Positions 1 to 8,403 of a DNA stretch of 64,000 nt are shown here, piece by piece; position 1 is the stretch's first letter, and every line of letters starts with the position of its first letter. The stretch comes from Cloacibacterium sp046296655 (lineage in GTDB: Bacteria > Bacteroidota > Bacteroidia > Flavobacteriales > Weeksellaceae). The notes under the pieces are model-generated. The model searched no databases. It saw only the letters and a list, made by a program, of their open reading frames with translations, and was not told the origin of the DNA. A program made the translations under genes and the position numbers. The stretch spans positions 1 to 64,000 of the forward strand of contig JBKBLE010000002.1 in NCBI GenBank assembly GCA_046296655.1, read 5' to 3'.

Positions 1-112
1 CAAAGAAAAACAAGAAAAATTACAATTAATTTACTGATTGTCTGCCTGTTGATGCTATTTTAAGGAGCGACTAATTAGTCCCATTTATGTACTCTTTGTT
101 ACGTATAAAAAC

Positions 113-153
113 TTTGCCAAAGTTAAAATTATTCTCAAATTAACTTTGGCAAA
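113..153. terminator. 14-bp inverted repeat, terminator-like
   Basis: TTTGCCAAAGTTAA at 113-126 is perfectly complementary to 140-153, with a 13-nt loop. It lies beyond the thyA stop codon and upstream of nothing visible. It could be a terminator for a gene entering from outside the window or a second thyA terminator. The rest of positions 1-233 shows no gene. Confidence 0.5.
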
Positions 154-165
154 ATCCTAAAAAAA

Positions 166-208
166 ATCAAAATTTACTCTCTAAATCTTAGAGGAAATAA
201 ATTTTGAT
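166..208 (-). terminator. Hairpin downstream of thyA
   Basis: ATCAAAATTTA (166-176) pairs with 198-208 as a perfect 11-bp stem, with a shorter CTCT/AGAG stem inside. It starts 26 nt past the thyA stop codon on the minus strand, the expected place for its terminator. Confidence 0.5.
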
Positions 209-233
209 TCTCAAATATTTAATGAATTATATT

Positions 234-1028
234 TTAAATCGCAACTGGTGCTTTAATTCCAGGATGTGGATTATAATTTTCTAACGTAAAATCTTCAAAA
301 TCGAAATCAAATAAATCTTTAATTTCTGGATTGAGTTTCATAGTTGGTAATGCTCTCGGTTCACGAGAAAGTTGCAATTTTACCTGCTCAAAATGGTTGT
401 TGTAAATATGAACATCTCCAAAAGTATGCACATAATCTCCCACTTCTAAACCACAAACTTGTGCCACCATCATACACAACAATGCATAACTCGCAATGTT
501 AAAAGGAACGCCCAAAAATACATCAGCACTTCTTTGATAGAGTTGTAAAGACAATTTTCCATCTGCTACATAAAACTGAAACAATGCGTGACAAGGCGCT
601 AAAGCCATATTCGGAATTTCTGCTGCATTCCAAGCAGAAACGATAAGTCTTCTAGAATCTGGATTTTTCTTGATTTGCTCTACTACTTCTACGATTTGGT
701 CTACTACTTTTCCATCTTTTCCTTCCCAAGTTCTCCATTGTGCTCCATAAATTGGACCAAGATTTCCGTTTTCGTCTGCCCATTCATTCCAAATGGTAAC
801 ACCATTATCTGTGAGATATTTGATGTTTGTGTCGCCTTTTAGAAACCACAACAATTCATAAATAATTGACTTCAAATGTACTTTTTTGGTAGTAACCAAA
901 GGAAAACCTTTAGACAAATCATATCGCAATTGGTAACCAAAAACGCTTCTGGTTCCCGTTCCTGTTCTATCGGTTTTATCAATTCCGTGGTCTAAAATAT
1001 GTTGGAGTAAATCTAGGTAGTTTTGCAT
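234..1028 (-). CDS. thyA: Thymidylate synthase ThyA
   Basis: It makes dTMP from dUMP with methylene-tetrahydrofolate in the cytoplasm. At 264 residues it is the normal bacterial length. The nucleophile motif LAPCHALFQFYV is present, as are the N-terminal DRTGTGT motif, the phosphate-binding QRSADVFLGVPFNIASY region and the C-terminal end APVAI. The ATG start is followed by the typical MQNYLDLLQHILDHG. The GreA-like gene lies 57 nt upstream on the same strand, so co-transcription is possible. No dihydrofolate reductase gene follows, unlike many thyA-folA pairs. Recognition is secure. Confidence 0.97.
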   Translation of the reverse strand: MQNYLDLLQHILDHGIDKTDRTGTGTRSVFGYQLRYDLSKGFPLVTTKKVHLKSIIYELLWFLKGDTNIKYLTDNGVTIWNEWADENGNLGPIYGAQWRTWEGKDGKVVDQIVEVVEQIKKNPDSRRLIVSAWNAAEIPNMALAPCHALFQFYVADGKLSLQLYQRSADVFLGVPFNIASYALLCMMVAQVCGLEVGDYVHTFGDVHIYNNHFEQVKLQLSREPRALPTMKLNPEIKDLFDFDFEDFTLENYNPHPGIKAPVAI

Positions 1029-1085
1029 TTTTTTGCTGGATGTTAGATGTTAGATGTTGGAAATTTCTACAAATTAATGAAATTT

Positions 1086-1526
1086 TTACCAAATATTTTT
1101 AATGAATTGAGTTAATTTATTCACAATGAATGCATCGCCTTCTTTTTTACCATTCATCGCTTTTGCTAAAGGAGATTCTGCCGAAATAATGATTATTTTT
1201 TCTTGGTTAAAACTCAATTCGCCTAAAGAAACTGCAATGAAAAATTTGCCTTTATCTGTTTCCACTAAACTTCCTAGACTGACGGTTTTATGAGAAATAG
1301 TCTGAATGTTTTTAAGAATCTGTTGAGATTTCAGTTGTTCATTCAGTTGAAGCTGAAGGTTATTAATTTCTTGCTGAAGCATTTCTCGGGAAGTTTCATA
1401 CTTGTCTCCCATAGAACTTTTGGTATCATTATTAGAAGCTCTGGTTTCAGCAATGAGTTGTTCTAATTTCTGAATTTTTTCAGAAATTTTTTGTTTTACC
1501 AATTCTAAAAGTTCAGCTTTGTTCAT
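1086..1526 (-). CDS. GreA/GreB-like (transcription elongation factor fold) protein
   Basis: A 146-residue protein with an N-terminal helical coiled-coil half (about residues 1-75, rich in E, Q, L and K) and a C-terminal beta domain with the motif IISAESPLAKAMNGKKEGDAF. That C-terminal motif matches the FKBP-like domain of Gre factors (S-P-hydrophobic-G-x-A-hydrophobic-x-G-K-x-x-G-D). In Gre factors the coiled coil enters the RNA polymerase secondary channel. The coiled coil here diverges, so true transcript-cleavage activity is inferred only weakly. Relatives in flavobacteria are sometimes labelled as an oxoacyl-ACP synthase, which the sequence does not support. Confidence 0.65.
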   Translation of the reverse strand: MNKAELLELVKQKISEKIQKLEQLIAETRASNNDTKSSMGDKYETSREMLQQEINNLQLQLNEQLKSQQILKNIQTISHKTVSLGSLVETDKGKFFIAVSLGELSFNQEKIIIISAESPLAKAMNGKKEGDAFIVNKLTQFIKNIW

Positions 1527-1569
1527 AACATAATTTTTGACTAAAGTCTAAATGAATTATTTATTAAAA

Positions 1570-1589
1570 AGTCGGGCTAAAGCCCGACT
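1570..1589 (-). terminator. Terminator of the amylase gene
   Basis: AGTCGGGCT-AA-AGCCCGACT gives a 9-bp GC-rich stem. On the minus strand it is followed by TTTTTAATAA. It lies about 55 nt beyond the stop codon at 1643. Confidence 0.7.
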
Positions 1590-1642
1590 CTATTGATTTT
1601 ATTATCACATCAAACATCCATCTTCTGTCATCTGACAAATTT

Positions 1643-2992
1643 TTATTTCTCAAAAACAATATATTCCCACTTGTACATTTCTATGGTAGGTTTCGCATCA
1701 AAATCTGTGGTCAAACCAGAGAAAATACTTTTGAATTTTCCTTTTACCGTTTCGTCTAAAATTTGCACTTTCAAATGTTGAGCATCTGACAAATTAAGGA
1801 TTACCAAAACTTCATCATTCCCATTTTTTCTAAGATAAGCAAGAACTTGATCTGGAGCGCTGGTTTTCAAAATTTGGGTAGTTGCTTGGTCATCGCCACC
1901 TCTCAATGCAGGATTTTTAGATTTAAGTTCAAATAATTTTTTGTAGAAATTTTCTAATTTATATTCGCCATTCCAAGGAATTGGGTCTTTCTCGAAAAAT
2001 TTTAATCTCTTATTTAACAATGGCAGTTCTTGACCGTTGTACATCAAAGGAACACCGTTCCAAGTTGCAGAAAATACGGCTAATGCTTTGGCCATTTCAC
2101 CATACTTTTCATATTCTGTTCCGTTCCAAGTATTTTCGTCATGATTGGTGGTAAACCAAGCTCTCATGCTTTTGTTTCCGATGGCAGAATATTGTGACAA
2201 TAGATTCGTTAAATCCGTAATTGGTAATTTTTTCTGATAAAATTCTTTGGTGAGGTGCATCCATTTCCAGCTGTAACTCGCATCAAAAACTGTAGCATAA
2301 TCTGGATTGTCTAATTCATCATATTCTCCTAACCAAAAAAGTGGTTTTATGGTTTCAACTTCTCGTTTTGCTTGTTGCCAGAAATCTAGTTCTACCCAAG
2401 CAGCTAAATCACATCTGAATCCGTCAATATCCGTTTCTCTTACCCAATATTTCATGGCTTCAATCATGGCTTCACGCATTTTTGGATTCTTGTAATCAAG
2501 TTCTATAATGTCATCCATTCCAGAAGCGATTTGGAAATCATTGGTTTTAGGATCCATCAAATAAAAATCTGGATGAGTTTTTGTCCAAACATGATCCCAA
2601 CCAGTATGATTTGCCACCCAATCGATAATGACTTTAAAACCCATTTTATGAGCTTCATTTACTACACTTTTGAAATCTTCTAAAGTCCCAAATTCTGGAT
2701 TGATAGAGGTGTAATCCTGTGCAGCATATTGACTACCAAGTGTTCCTTTTTTATTTTTTTGAGCAATAGGTGTAATTGGCATAAACCAAAGTGTTTCTAC
2801 GCCCATTCTTTTAAGTCTTGGTAATTCTTTTTCTACAGCTTTGAAGGTTCCTTCTTTAGAAAATTGTCTTACGTTTACTTCATAAATGTTGGTGGTGTGT
2901 TTCCAGTCAGTTGTCATTGTTTTCTGATTTTGTAAAGCGCTGCAAGAGATTAGTGACAAGCCTAACATTGCAGATAAAAACAGCTTTTTCAT
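1643..2992 (-). CDS. Alpha-amylase family glycoside hydrolase, lipoprotein
   Basis: A 449-residue GH13-type (beta/alpha)8 enzyme. The lipobox LISCSA near residues 14-19 predicts a lipid anchor, so it probably acts on alpha-glucans in the periplasm or at the outer membrane. GH13 regions are visible: VIIDWVANHT (region I), DGFRCDLAAW (region II, nucleophile Asp), WLGEYDE (region III, acid/base Glu) and FTTNHDENTW (region IV, transition-state Asp). The C-terminal beta domain is about 90 residues. Exact substrate (starch, maltodextrin, trehalose) cannot be read from sequence. It appears to be a single-gene unit with its own promoter and terminator and no sus-like genes nearby. Confidence 0.92.
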   Translation of the reverse strand: MKKLFLSAMLGLSLISCSALQNQKTMTTDWKHTTNIYEVNVRQFSKEGTFKAVEKELPRLKRMGVETLWFMPITPIAQKNKKGTLGSQYAAQDYTSINPEFGTLEDFKSVVNEAHKMGFKVIIDWVANHTGWDHVWTKTHPDFYLMDPKTNDFQIASGMDDIIELDYKNPKMREAMIEAMKYWVRETDIDGFRCDLAAWVELDFWQQAKREVETIKPLFWLGEYDELDNPDYATVFDASYSWKWMHLTKEFYQKKLPITDLTNLLSQYSAIGNKSMRAWFTTNHDENTWNGTEYEKYGEMAKALAVFSATWNGVPLMYNGQELPLLNKRLKFFEKDPIPWNGEYKLENFYKKLFELKSKNPALRGGDDQATTQILKTSAPDQVLAYLRKNGNDEVLVILNLSDAQHLKVQILDETVKGKFKSIFSGLTTDFDAKPTIEMYKWEYIVFEK

Positions 2993-3012
2993 AGTTGAAA
3001 ATTTTAGCGAAA

Positions 3013-3041
3013 CAAATGTAGTGATTGTAAGCTAAAACCAA
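3013..3041 (-). promoter_or_regulatory. Bacteroidota-type promoter for the amylase gene
   Basis: On the minus strand, TACATTTG (3013-3020) fits the TAnnTTTG -7 element. A TTG lies at 3039-3041, 18 nt upstream, fitting the -33 element. The -7 is 20 nt before the ATG. Confidence 0.55.
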
Positions 3042-3043
3042 TA

Positions 3044-3072
3044 AAAAATCCAGAAAAGTTTTCCGGATTTTT
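3044..3072 (-). terminator. Terminator of the PRiA4_ORF3 gene
   Basis: AAAAATCC (3044-3051) pairs with GGATTTTT (3065-3072), with an inner GAAAA/TTTTC stem. The symmetric A and T tracts could serve both strands. It lies 20 nt past the stop at 3093. Confidence 0.65.
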
Positions 3073-3092
3073 ATCATAAATTTCAATATTAT

Positions 3093-3674
3093 TTAATCAT
3101 CTTCCCCTCCATCATCGATGAAATCATCGCCAAAACCATCATCTTCGTCTTCGTCTTCTGTAGCAAATTCGTCATCAAAATCATCTTTGAAGTCTGCGTC
3201 TAAATCTCCAAAATCATCATCCATGAAATCAGCTGCAACTGATGCTTTGCCAGAAGCGCCACCAAATTTTCCTGGAGCCTTTAGTGGAACGTTACCAAAT
3301 CTAAAAACGGTAATAGGATAATTTACGGCTGGTTTCTCGTCTATAATCTCTACCAATTCACAGAAAAATTCCCATAAATCGATTAGACCATACTGAAACT
3401 GCACTTTATCACCTACTTCTTCGAAGGCTTCCATCAGGTAAACATCTGACATAATTTCTCCGTCACCATCATCGCTCATGTCTTCTAGTGGAACGGTTTT
3501 TACTTCCATTCCTTCTTCGTCTAGAATTGTGAACATAGACAATTCGTCACCTTGCAAACTGAAAGCACTTTTAATCCCGTTATGTAAATTCCAAAGGGTT
3601 TGCTTTTCTTTAATTTCAATATCTCTAAAAATATTGTCTTTTGAATCTAGAATTACTCTAATTTTATAAACCAT
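3093..3674 (-). CDS. PRiA4_ORF3-like (IS1096 passenger TnpR-like) protein with acidic tail
   Basis: 193 residues. The N-terminal region (about 1-125) has the family pattern: MVYKIRVILDSKDNIFRDIEI, WNLHNGIKSAF, then TILDEEG and a late VQFQYGLIDLWEFFCEL stretch. The family is named after plasmid and transposon ORFs but is widely found as a chromosomal gene in Bacteroidota. Its biochemical function is unknown. Residues about 145-193 are nearly all D, E, G and F, a disordered acidic tail. No transposase or IS end is adjacent, so this looks like a resident gene and not a mobile element. Confidence 0.75.
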   Translation of the reverse strand: MVYKIRVILDSKDNIFRDIEIKEKQTLWNLHNGIKSAFSLQGDELSMFTILDEEGMEVKTVPLEDMSDDGDGEIMSDVYLMEAFEEVGDKVQFQYGLIDLWEFFCELVEIIDEKPAVNYPITVFRFGNVPLKAPGKFGGASGKASVAADFMDDDFGDLDADFKDDFDDEFATEDEDEDDGFGDDFIDDGGEDD

Positions 3675-3752
3675 ATTTTACTTTTTACTAATATTTAAAA
3701 GCTAATTGTATTAAAGTATTTTTATTGATTTTGATGTTTAAAATTTCGGCTA

Positions 3753-3760
3753 CAAAGATA
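3753..3760 (-). promoter_or_regulatory. Candidate -7 element (TATCTTTG)
   Basis: The minus strand reads TATCTTTG, a perfect TAnnTTTG match, 79 nt upstream of the ATG at 3674. No well-spaced TTG was found for the -33 element. Confidence 0.4.
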
Positions 3761-3863
3761 AAACAAAAGAAACTTGACTTTCTAAAAAAATAAATTTTTA
3801 TTCAAAAAAGTTTTTATTAAATTCCCAGCGTTTTCTGGTGCCAATATACAGAAATAATTAATA

Positions 3864-4883
3864 CTACAAAGCTTTTTCTAGATAAAAAGTGAAGAGCGTT
3901 CCTTCTAGATATTTGCTTTCTACAGTAATACTTTGATGGTGAGCTTCTAGAATATGTTTTACAATGGCAAGACCTAGTCCAGAACCGCCGTCTTTACGGT
4001 TTCTGCTAGTTTCTACCCTATAAAATCTTTCGAAAATTCTAGGCAAGACTTCTGGCTTGATTCCCATTCCGTTATCTTGCACGATAATTTTCACTTTTTT
4101 TTGCTCAGTTTTGGTGATTACTTTAATCAAAGCTTCTTCCCTATTAGAATAATGAATGGCGTTTGAAATAAGATTGGTAAGTACTTGAGAAATTTTTTGC
4201 TTGTCTGCTCTTACCATAATAGCAGTTTGCGAGGTTTGCAAAACTAATTTTGCAGATTTTTTATGCGCTTCGATTTCTAATAAATCAAAGATTTCTTTTG
4301 TTAAAGCATTGATATCAAAAACAGAATAGTTGATGGAAATTTCTGCGGCTTCGTATTTAGAAATCTGGTCTAAATCGGTAACGATGTTCAGTAATCGTTC
4401 TACAGAATTCCCGATGCGTTCTAAATACTTATCTCTGATGTTGAGATTTTCTACGGCGCCATCTTTCAGCGTTTCTACATAACCTTGAATGGAAAAAAGT
4501 GGTGTTTTAAGCTCATGAGAAACATTCCCGATGTATTCTTTTCGGTAATCTTCCATTTCTTTCATCATGTCGATTTCTGAAACGTTTTTTTGGATTCTCT
4601 CACCTAATTGTTGGAAATTTACATTTTCCTCCTCTTGAAGAATATTTTCGGGGAGAATATCAGAAATTCGCTTGATTTGTTTCTTTCCATAAGAATTAAA
4701 GAGTAATTCTAAGACGAAATAATTAAGCAATGCAATAAAAACGAGACTGATGCTTAAATAAAAATAAAAAGACAGTGTATCTGCAATCACTTTTTCTTGC
4801 ACGTAATTGAAAGCCAAGGCTACAATTGCCATAGCGCAAGTAAGAATACATGCTGCAAAAAGTGAAAGTCTATTGATTTTCAT
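3864..4883 (-). CDS. Sensor histidine kinase, PhoR-like
   Basis: A 339-residue membrane sensor kinase. Two transmembrane helices are predicted at about 7-26 and 39-61 with only a short loop between them, so there is no large periplasmic sensor domain. The HisKA motif NVSHELKTPLFSIQGY puts the phospho-accepting His at 123. The ATPase domain has the N box (LISNAIHYS), G1 (DNGMGI), F box (IFERFYRVE) and G2 (GGSGLGLAIVKH). It lies 27 nt after the response-regulator gene, so the two form an operon. The helix architecture and HisKA sequence resemble PhoR, but phosphate sensing is an inference. Confidence 0.9.
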   Translation of the reverse strand: MKINRLSLFAACILTCAMAIVALAFNYVQEKVIADTLSFYFYLSISLVFIALLNYFVLELLFNSYGKKQIKRISDILPENILQEEENVNFQQLGERIQKNVSEIDMMKEMEDYRKEYIGNVSHELKTPLFSIQGYVETLKDGAVENLNIRDKYLERIGNSVERLLNIVTDLDQISKYEAAEISINYSVFDINALTKEIFDLLEIEAHKKSAKLVLQTSQTAIMVRADKQKISQVLTNLISNAIHYSNREEALIKVITKTEQKKVKIIVQDNGMGIKPEVLPRIFERFYRVETSRNRKDGGSGLGLAIVKHILEAHHQSITVESKYLEGTLFTFYLEKAL

Positions 4884-4910
4884 ATTACATTTTCTGAGAA
4901 AAAGGTAGAA

Positions 4911-5588
4911 TTACACTACTAATTTGTAGCCAATTCCTTTGAGAGTCTGTATAGAATTATCTCCTAATTTTTCTCTCAATCTTCTGATGTGTACATCTAT
5001 GGTTCTTTCTCCTACAATCACATCATTTCCCCAAACTTTGTCTAAAATTTCTTCTCTTTTAAAAACTTTTTGGGTATTAGAAGCTAGAAGATACAGCAAA
5101 TCAAATTCTTTTTTCGGGAGTAGGAAATGTTCGCCGTTTTTGGTGACTTTAAAATTATCTTTATCAATCACCAAGTCGCCTAGTTCTATTAATTTAGACT
5201 GTTCTGCAACTTGAGTAGTGAGTTGTAAAAGTGCATTAACTTTAGAAATCAGCACTTTTGGCTTGATAATTTTTACAATATAATCATTAGCTCCTGCATC
5301 AAAACCTGCTAACTGAGAAAATTCTTCACTTCTGGCAGATAGAAATACAATCAAAGTTTTTTGTAATTCTTTAATTTGTCTCATTTCTTGGCAAGTTTCT
5401 ATCCCGTCTTTCTCTGGCATCATTACATCTAGTAAGATTAAATCTGGGATAATTTCTTTGGCTTTTACGATGCCTTCATTGCCATTATTAGCTGTAAAAA
5501 CCTGATATCCTTCTTTTTCGAGGTTGTATGACAAGATTTCTAAAATATCTTGTTCATCATCTATTAAAAGAATCTTTTTTCCTTTCAT
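4911..5588 (-). CDS. Response regulator, OmpR/PhoB family
   Basis: 225 residues. The receiver domain (1-120) has acidic pocket D10-D11 and phospho-acceptor D54 (LILLDVMMPEKDG). The winged-helix DNA-binding domain (about 130-225) has the KEFDLLYLLASN and ERTIDVHIRRLREKLGD signatures. The conserved receiver lysine sits in DYIVKIIKPK, where the family usually has K-P followed by I-K-P, so the proline after the Lys is replaced by Ile. It is the first gene of the operon with the kinase downstream and is divergent from the TonB receptor at 5771. A PhoB-like role is plausible, not proven. Confidence 0.9.
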   Translation of the reverse strand: MKGKKILLIDDEQDILEILSYNLEKEGYQVFTANNGNEGIVKAKEIIPDLILLDVMMPEKDGIETCQEMRQIKELQKTLIVFLSARSEEFSQLAGFDAGANDYIVKIIKPKVLISKVNALLQLTTQVAEQSKLIELGDLVIDKDNFKVTKNGEHFLLPKKEFDLLYLLASNTQKVFKREEILDKVWGNDVIVGERTIDVHIRRLREKLGDNSIQTLKGIGYKLVV

Positions 5589-5770
5589 CTATACATTTTA
5601 AACTCTCAAAATTAATGAAAATTTACATTGGAAACACGAATATTTAAAACTTCACAATAATTTAACATAAAATAATTTTTGGTAAAGATTTATTAAAACA
5701 AAATTAACTTTTGCTAAACCAGACTTGCACGTGTTTCTTTATTTCTTTGCGCCAAATAAGAAGTAAAAAA

Positions 5771-8371
5771 ATGAATTATAGAAAAATAAGTTTAGCAGCC
5801 CTATTTTTAATGGCATCGCAACAAATGATTTTTTCTCAAGTTACTAAAACGGATTCTACCAAAACGAAAGACGAAAAAGTAATAGAAGGAGTTCAATTGA
5901 GAGGCAATACCAATAAAAAATCTGAAAGCGCTATCTTAGGCGAACAAAGAAAAGCTATAGTACAGAAGCAATCTATTGGTGCAGAAGAAATTTCTAGAAA
6001 AGGGATTTCTAACCTAGAACAAGGACTTACCAAAATTACAGGGATAAACACAGTAGAATCTAGAGGTTTATTCGTGAGAGGATTAGAAGAGAGATATAAC
6101 TCATTATTAGTTAACGGATTAGCAACTCCATCTAATAACCCATTCCAGAAAATCATTGAATTAAAACAATTCCCAACTGACATTGTAGGGAAATTTGACG
6201 TTTATAAAACCTATAACGCCAATCTTTATGGAGATTTCGCTGGAGCTACTTTTGATATAGAAACTTTAGTTCCAGAGAATTCTTTTACTAAAATGGATTT
6301 TTCGGTAGGTGTAAATTCTATAAGCACTTTTAGAAATAATTTTAAAATTAATCAGAATGCTTATAACATGTCTGGTTTCATTGGCTTAAATGCTGAAGAC
6401 AGACAACTTCCTGCAGAAGTAAATGGTTACAGACCAAGTGGAACTTACATTCCTAACACTTCATTTAAAGATACTTGGAATGTAGACAATGTAAAATCGC
6501 TTCCTAATACATCCATAGGATTTACTACTTCACAAAGATTAAAATTTAAAAATGGTGGAAATTTAGGATTCCTTTTTAACCTTACTCAAGGTACTGAATA
6601 CAACTACAAAGAAGGAAACGATAACACTTTTGACACCAACGGAGTTTATAAAAACAAACTTTACAAAAAAGAATACAATTACAACATTCAATCTACTGCT
6701 TTAATTGGTTTAAGTTATAAAAAAGCTGGAACTAAAATAGATTTAAATGGTACTTTCTTACAAAACTCTTTTAACCAAATTCAAGATTATGATGGTTACA
6801 GAGATAATAAGGACCAAGATATTATGTTCTTCCGTACCAATCAACAAGACCTTTCTAGGTTAACAGATGTACAGTTATTGGTTTCACAAAAATTAGGAGA
6901 CAGACATCAGTTTAAAGCTGGTGGAAGCTGGGTAAACAACTGGTTCCAACAACCAGACAGAAAAACTTTTTATGGTTTCAGAAAGGGAGACAATCAATTA
7001 TTGATGAGTTACGGTGGTAACAACCTCATCAGACAATATCTAGATTTAAGTGGTGTAAATTATTTTTCAGCATTGGCAGAATACCAAGTAAATCTTGGCA
7101 AAAAACAAGAAGACAATTACTATCCTGTTACAGTTTATGCTGGTTATAACGGATTTGCAGACAGCAGAACCATGTCTTACCGTTTTATTTATTCTACAAC
7201 AACTGGAGTTCAAGAAATTATCAACATAGATGCTCCAGACAGCAGCTTTGCAACAGCAAATGCTAATGGGAATTTCCAGTGGCAAGAAAGTGCTCAACCT
7301 AACTATAAAGCTTTCCTTTATCAGTTTGTAAATGCTGGATACGCGAATTTAAATTTCAAACCTAATAAATCTTGGGATATTCTTGCAGGAATCAGAGCAG
7401 AAAATAACATTACCATTACCAGATATAAACTGATTACAGATAACATCAATGGTAGCTTCAGAAACATTACCAAGAATCAAAATTATTTCTTGCCTTCACT
7501 TTCTGTTAAAAAAGCGCTTAATAACAAATCTAATTTAAGACTTGCGGTAAGTAAAACGATTACAAGACCTATTCTTATCGAAACGATGCCAATAGAATAT
7601 ATTAACCCAGATAACAATGCCATTTTGGGGAACTATAATATTCCGAATACAAGTTTTGGCAAAGATTTCAAAGGTCTAGACAATAGTCAGAACTACAACT
7701 TTGACTTGAAATATGAGATTTTCCCTAAATCAAGTGAAATTTTCGCAGTTAACATTTTCGGAAAAGTTGTAGATAGAGCTATCGAAAGAAGTTTAATATC
7801 GTCTTCTAACTCTAATGGTACCACTACTACTTTCTTTAATGCTAAACAAGCAAAACTTGCAGGAGTAGAATTAGAAGGTTCATTCAATTTAGGAAGAATT
7901 TCAGAAAACCTGAACAGATTAAACATGGGAGCAAACTTCACATATATCTATTCTGATGTAGAAAAATCTGACGCTCAAAAATCTGAAACCAATTTTAGCA
8001 AAAAAAGAGGATTACAAGGTGCAGCTCCATGGATGCTAAATGTTGATTTAAAATATGATTTCAAAAATGCCAAAAATCTAAAGAGAACCGCTTCATTGGT
8101 TTACAATACTTCTGCTGAAAAAATCTATGCAGTAGGTTTCGGAGGATTAGATCATGTTTACGAGCAACCTTTTCATCAGTTAGATTTCATTTTCCAATCT
8201 GAACTTTCTAAAAAAGTAGATGTGAAATTAGGCGTTTACAACATCCTTAACCAAACTTACAAACTAAAAATGGGCGACGAAAGCACCGTTAATATCTCAA
8301 CTCCTAATTTATTGTTGGAGGACTATAAAAAAGGAATTTCTTACAACTTAAGTTTCGGAATTAAATTTTAA
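5771..8371 (+). CDS. TonB-dependent outer-membrane receptor
   Basis: An 866-residue receptor from the ATG at 5771. A TTG-initiated extension to 5711 is possible, but MNYRKISLAALFLMASQQMIFSQ is a clear signal peptide starting at this ATG. The plug domain follows (about residues 35-170; GISNLEQGLTKITGINTVES, then VRGLEERYNSLLVNG). The remainder is a 22-strand-type barrel with a C-terminal aromatic end, SYNLSFGIKF. No carboxypeptidase-like N-terminal domain is seen, and it is not a SusC-type protein by length. The lipoprotein gene follows after 32 nt, so they form a receptor-lipoprotein pair. Being divergent from a PhoBR-like pair, uptake of a phosphorus source is a reasonable guess. Confidence 0.92.
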   Translation: MNYRKISLAALFLMASQQMIFSQVTKTDSTKTKDEKVIEGVQLRGNTNKKSESAILGEQRKAIVQKQSIGAEEISRKGISNLEQGLTKITGINTVESRGLFVRGLEERYNSLLVNGLATPSNNPFQKIIELKQFPTDIVGKFDVYKTYNANLYGDFAGATFDIETLVPENSFTKMDFSVGVNSISTFRNNFKINQNAYNMSGFIGLNAEDRQLPAEVNGYRPSGTYIPNTSFKDTWNVDNVKSLPNTSIGFTTSQRLKFKNGGNLGFLFNLTQGTEYNYKEGNDNTFDTNGVYKNKLYKKEYNYNIQSTALIGLSYKKAGTKIDLNGTFLQNSFNQIQDYDGYRDNKDQDIMFFRTNQQDLSRLTDVQLLVSQKLGDRHQFKAGGSWVNNWFQQPDRKTFYGFRKGDNQLLMSYGGNNLIRQYLDLSGVNYFSALAEYQVNLGKKQEDNYYPVTVYAGYNGFADSRTMSYRFIYSTTTGVQEIINIDAPDSSFATANANGNFQWQESAQPNYKAFLYQFVNAGYANLNFKPNKSWDILAGIRAENNITITRYKLITDNINGSFRNITKNQNYFLPSLSVKKALNNKSNLRLAVSKTITRPILIETMPIEYINPDNNAILGNYNIPNTSFGKDFKGLDNSQNYNFDLKYEIFPKSSEIFAVNIFGKVVDRAIERSLISSSNSNGTTTTFFNAKQAKLAGVELEGSFNLGRISENLNRLNMGANFTYIYSDVEKSDAQKSETNFSKKRGLQGAAPWMLNVDLKYDFKNAKNLKRTASLVYNTSAEKIYAVGFGGLDHVYEQPFHQLDFIFQSELSKKVDVKLGVYNILNQTYKLKMGDESTVNISTPNLLLEDYKKGISYNLSFGIKF

Positions 8372-8403
8372 TAAATAAGTAAAAATAAAAATTATCAATT
8401 TAT

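Noticed and set aside
3118..3321. Ser-rich 67-residue plus-strand frame
   Set aside because: It is the antisense of the acidic tail of the gene at 3093-3674; the repetitive serine run mirrors GAT/GAA-rich codons.
3093..3674. Transposon-linked gene because of the PRiA4_ORF3 family name
   Set aside because: The family name comes from plasmid/IS1096 ORFs, but no transposase, IS end or target duplication is nearby and the gene stands in an ordinary chromosomal context.
5711..5770. A 20-residue N-terminal extension of the TonB receptor
   Set aside because: It begins with TTG and reads LNQTCTCFFISLRQIRSKK-like sequence, unlike a signal peptide; the ATG at 5771 gives a clear one.
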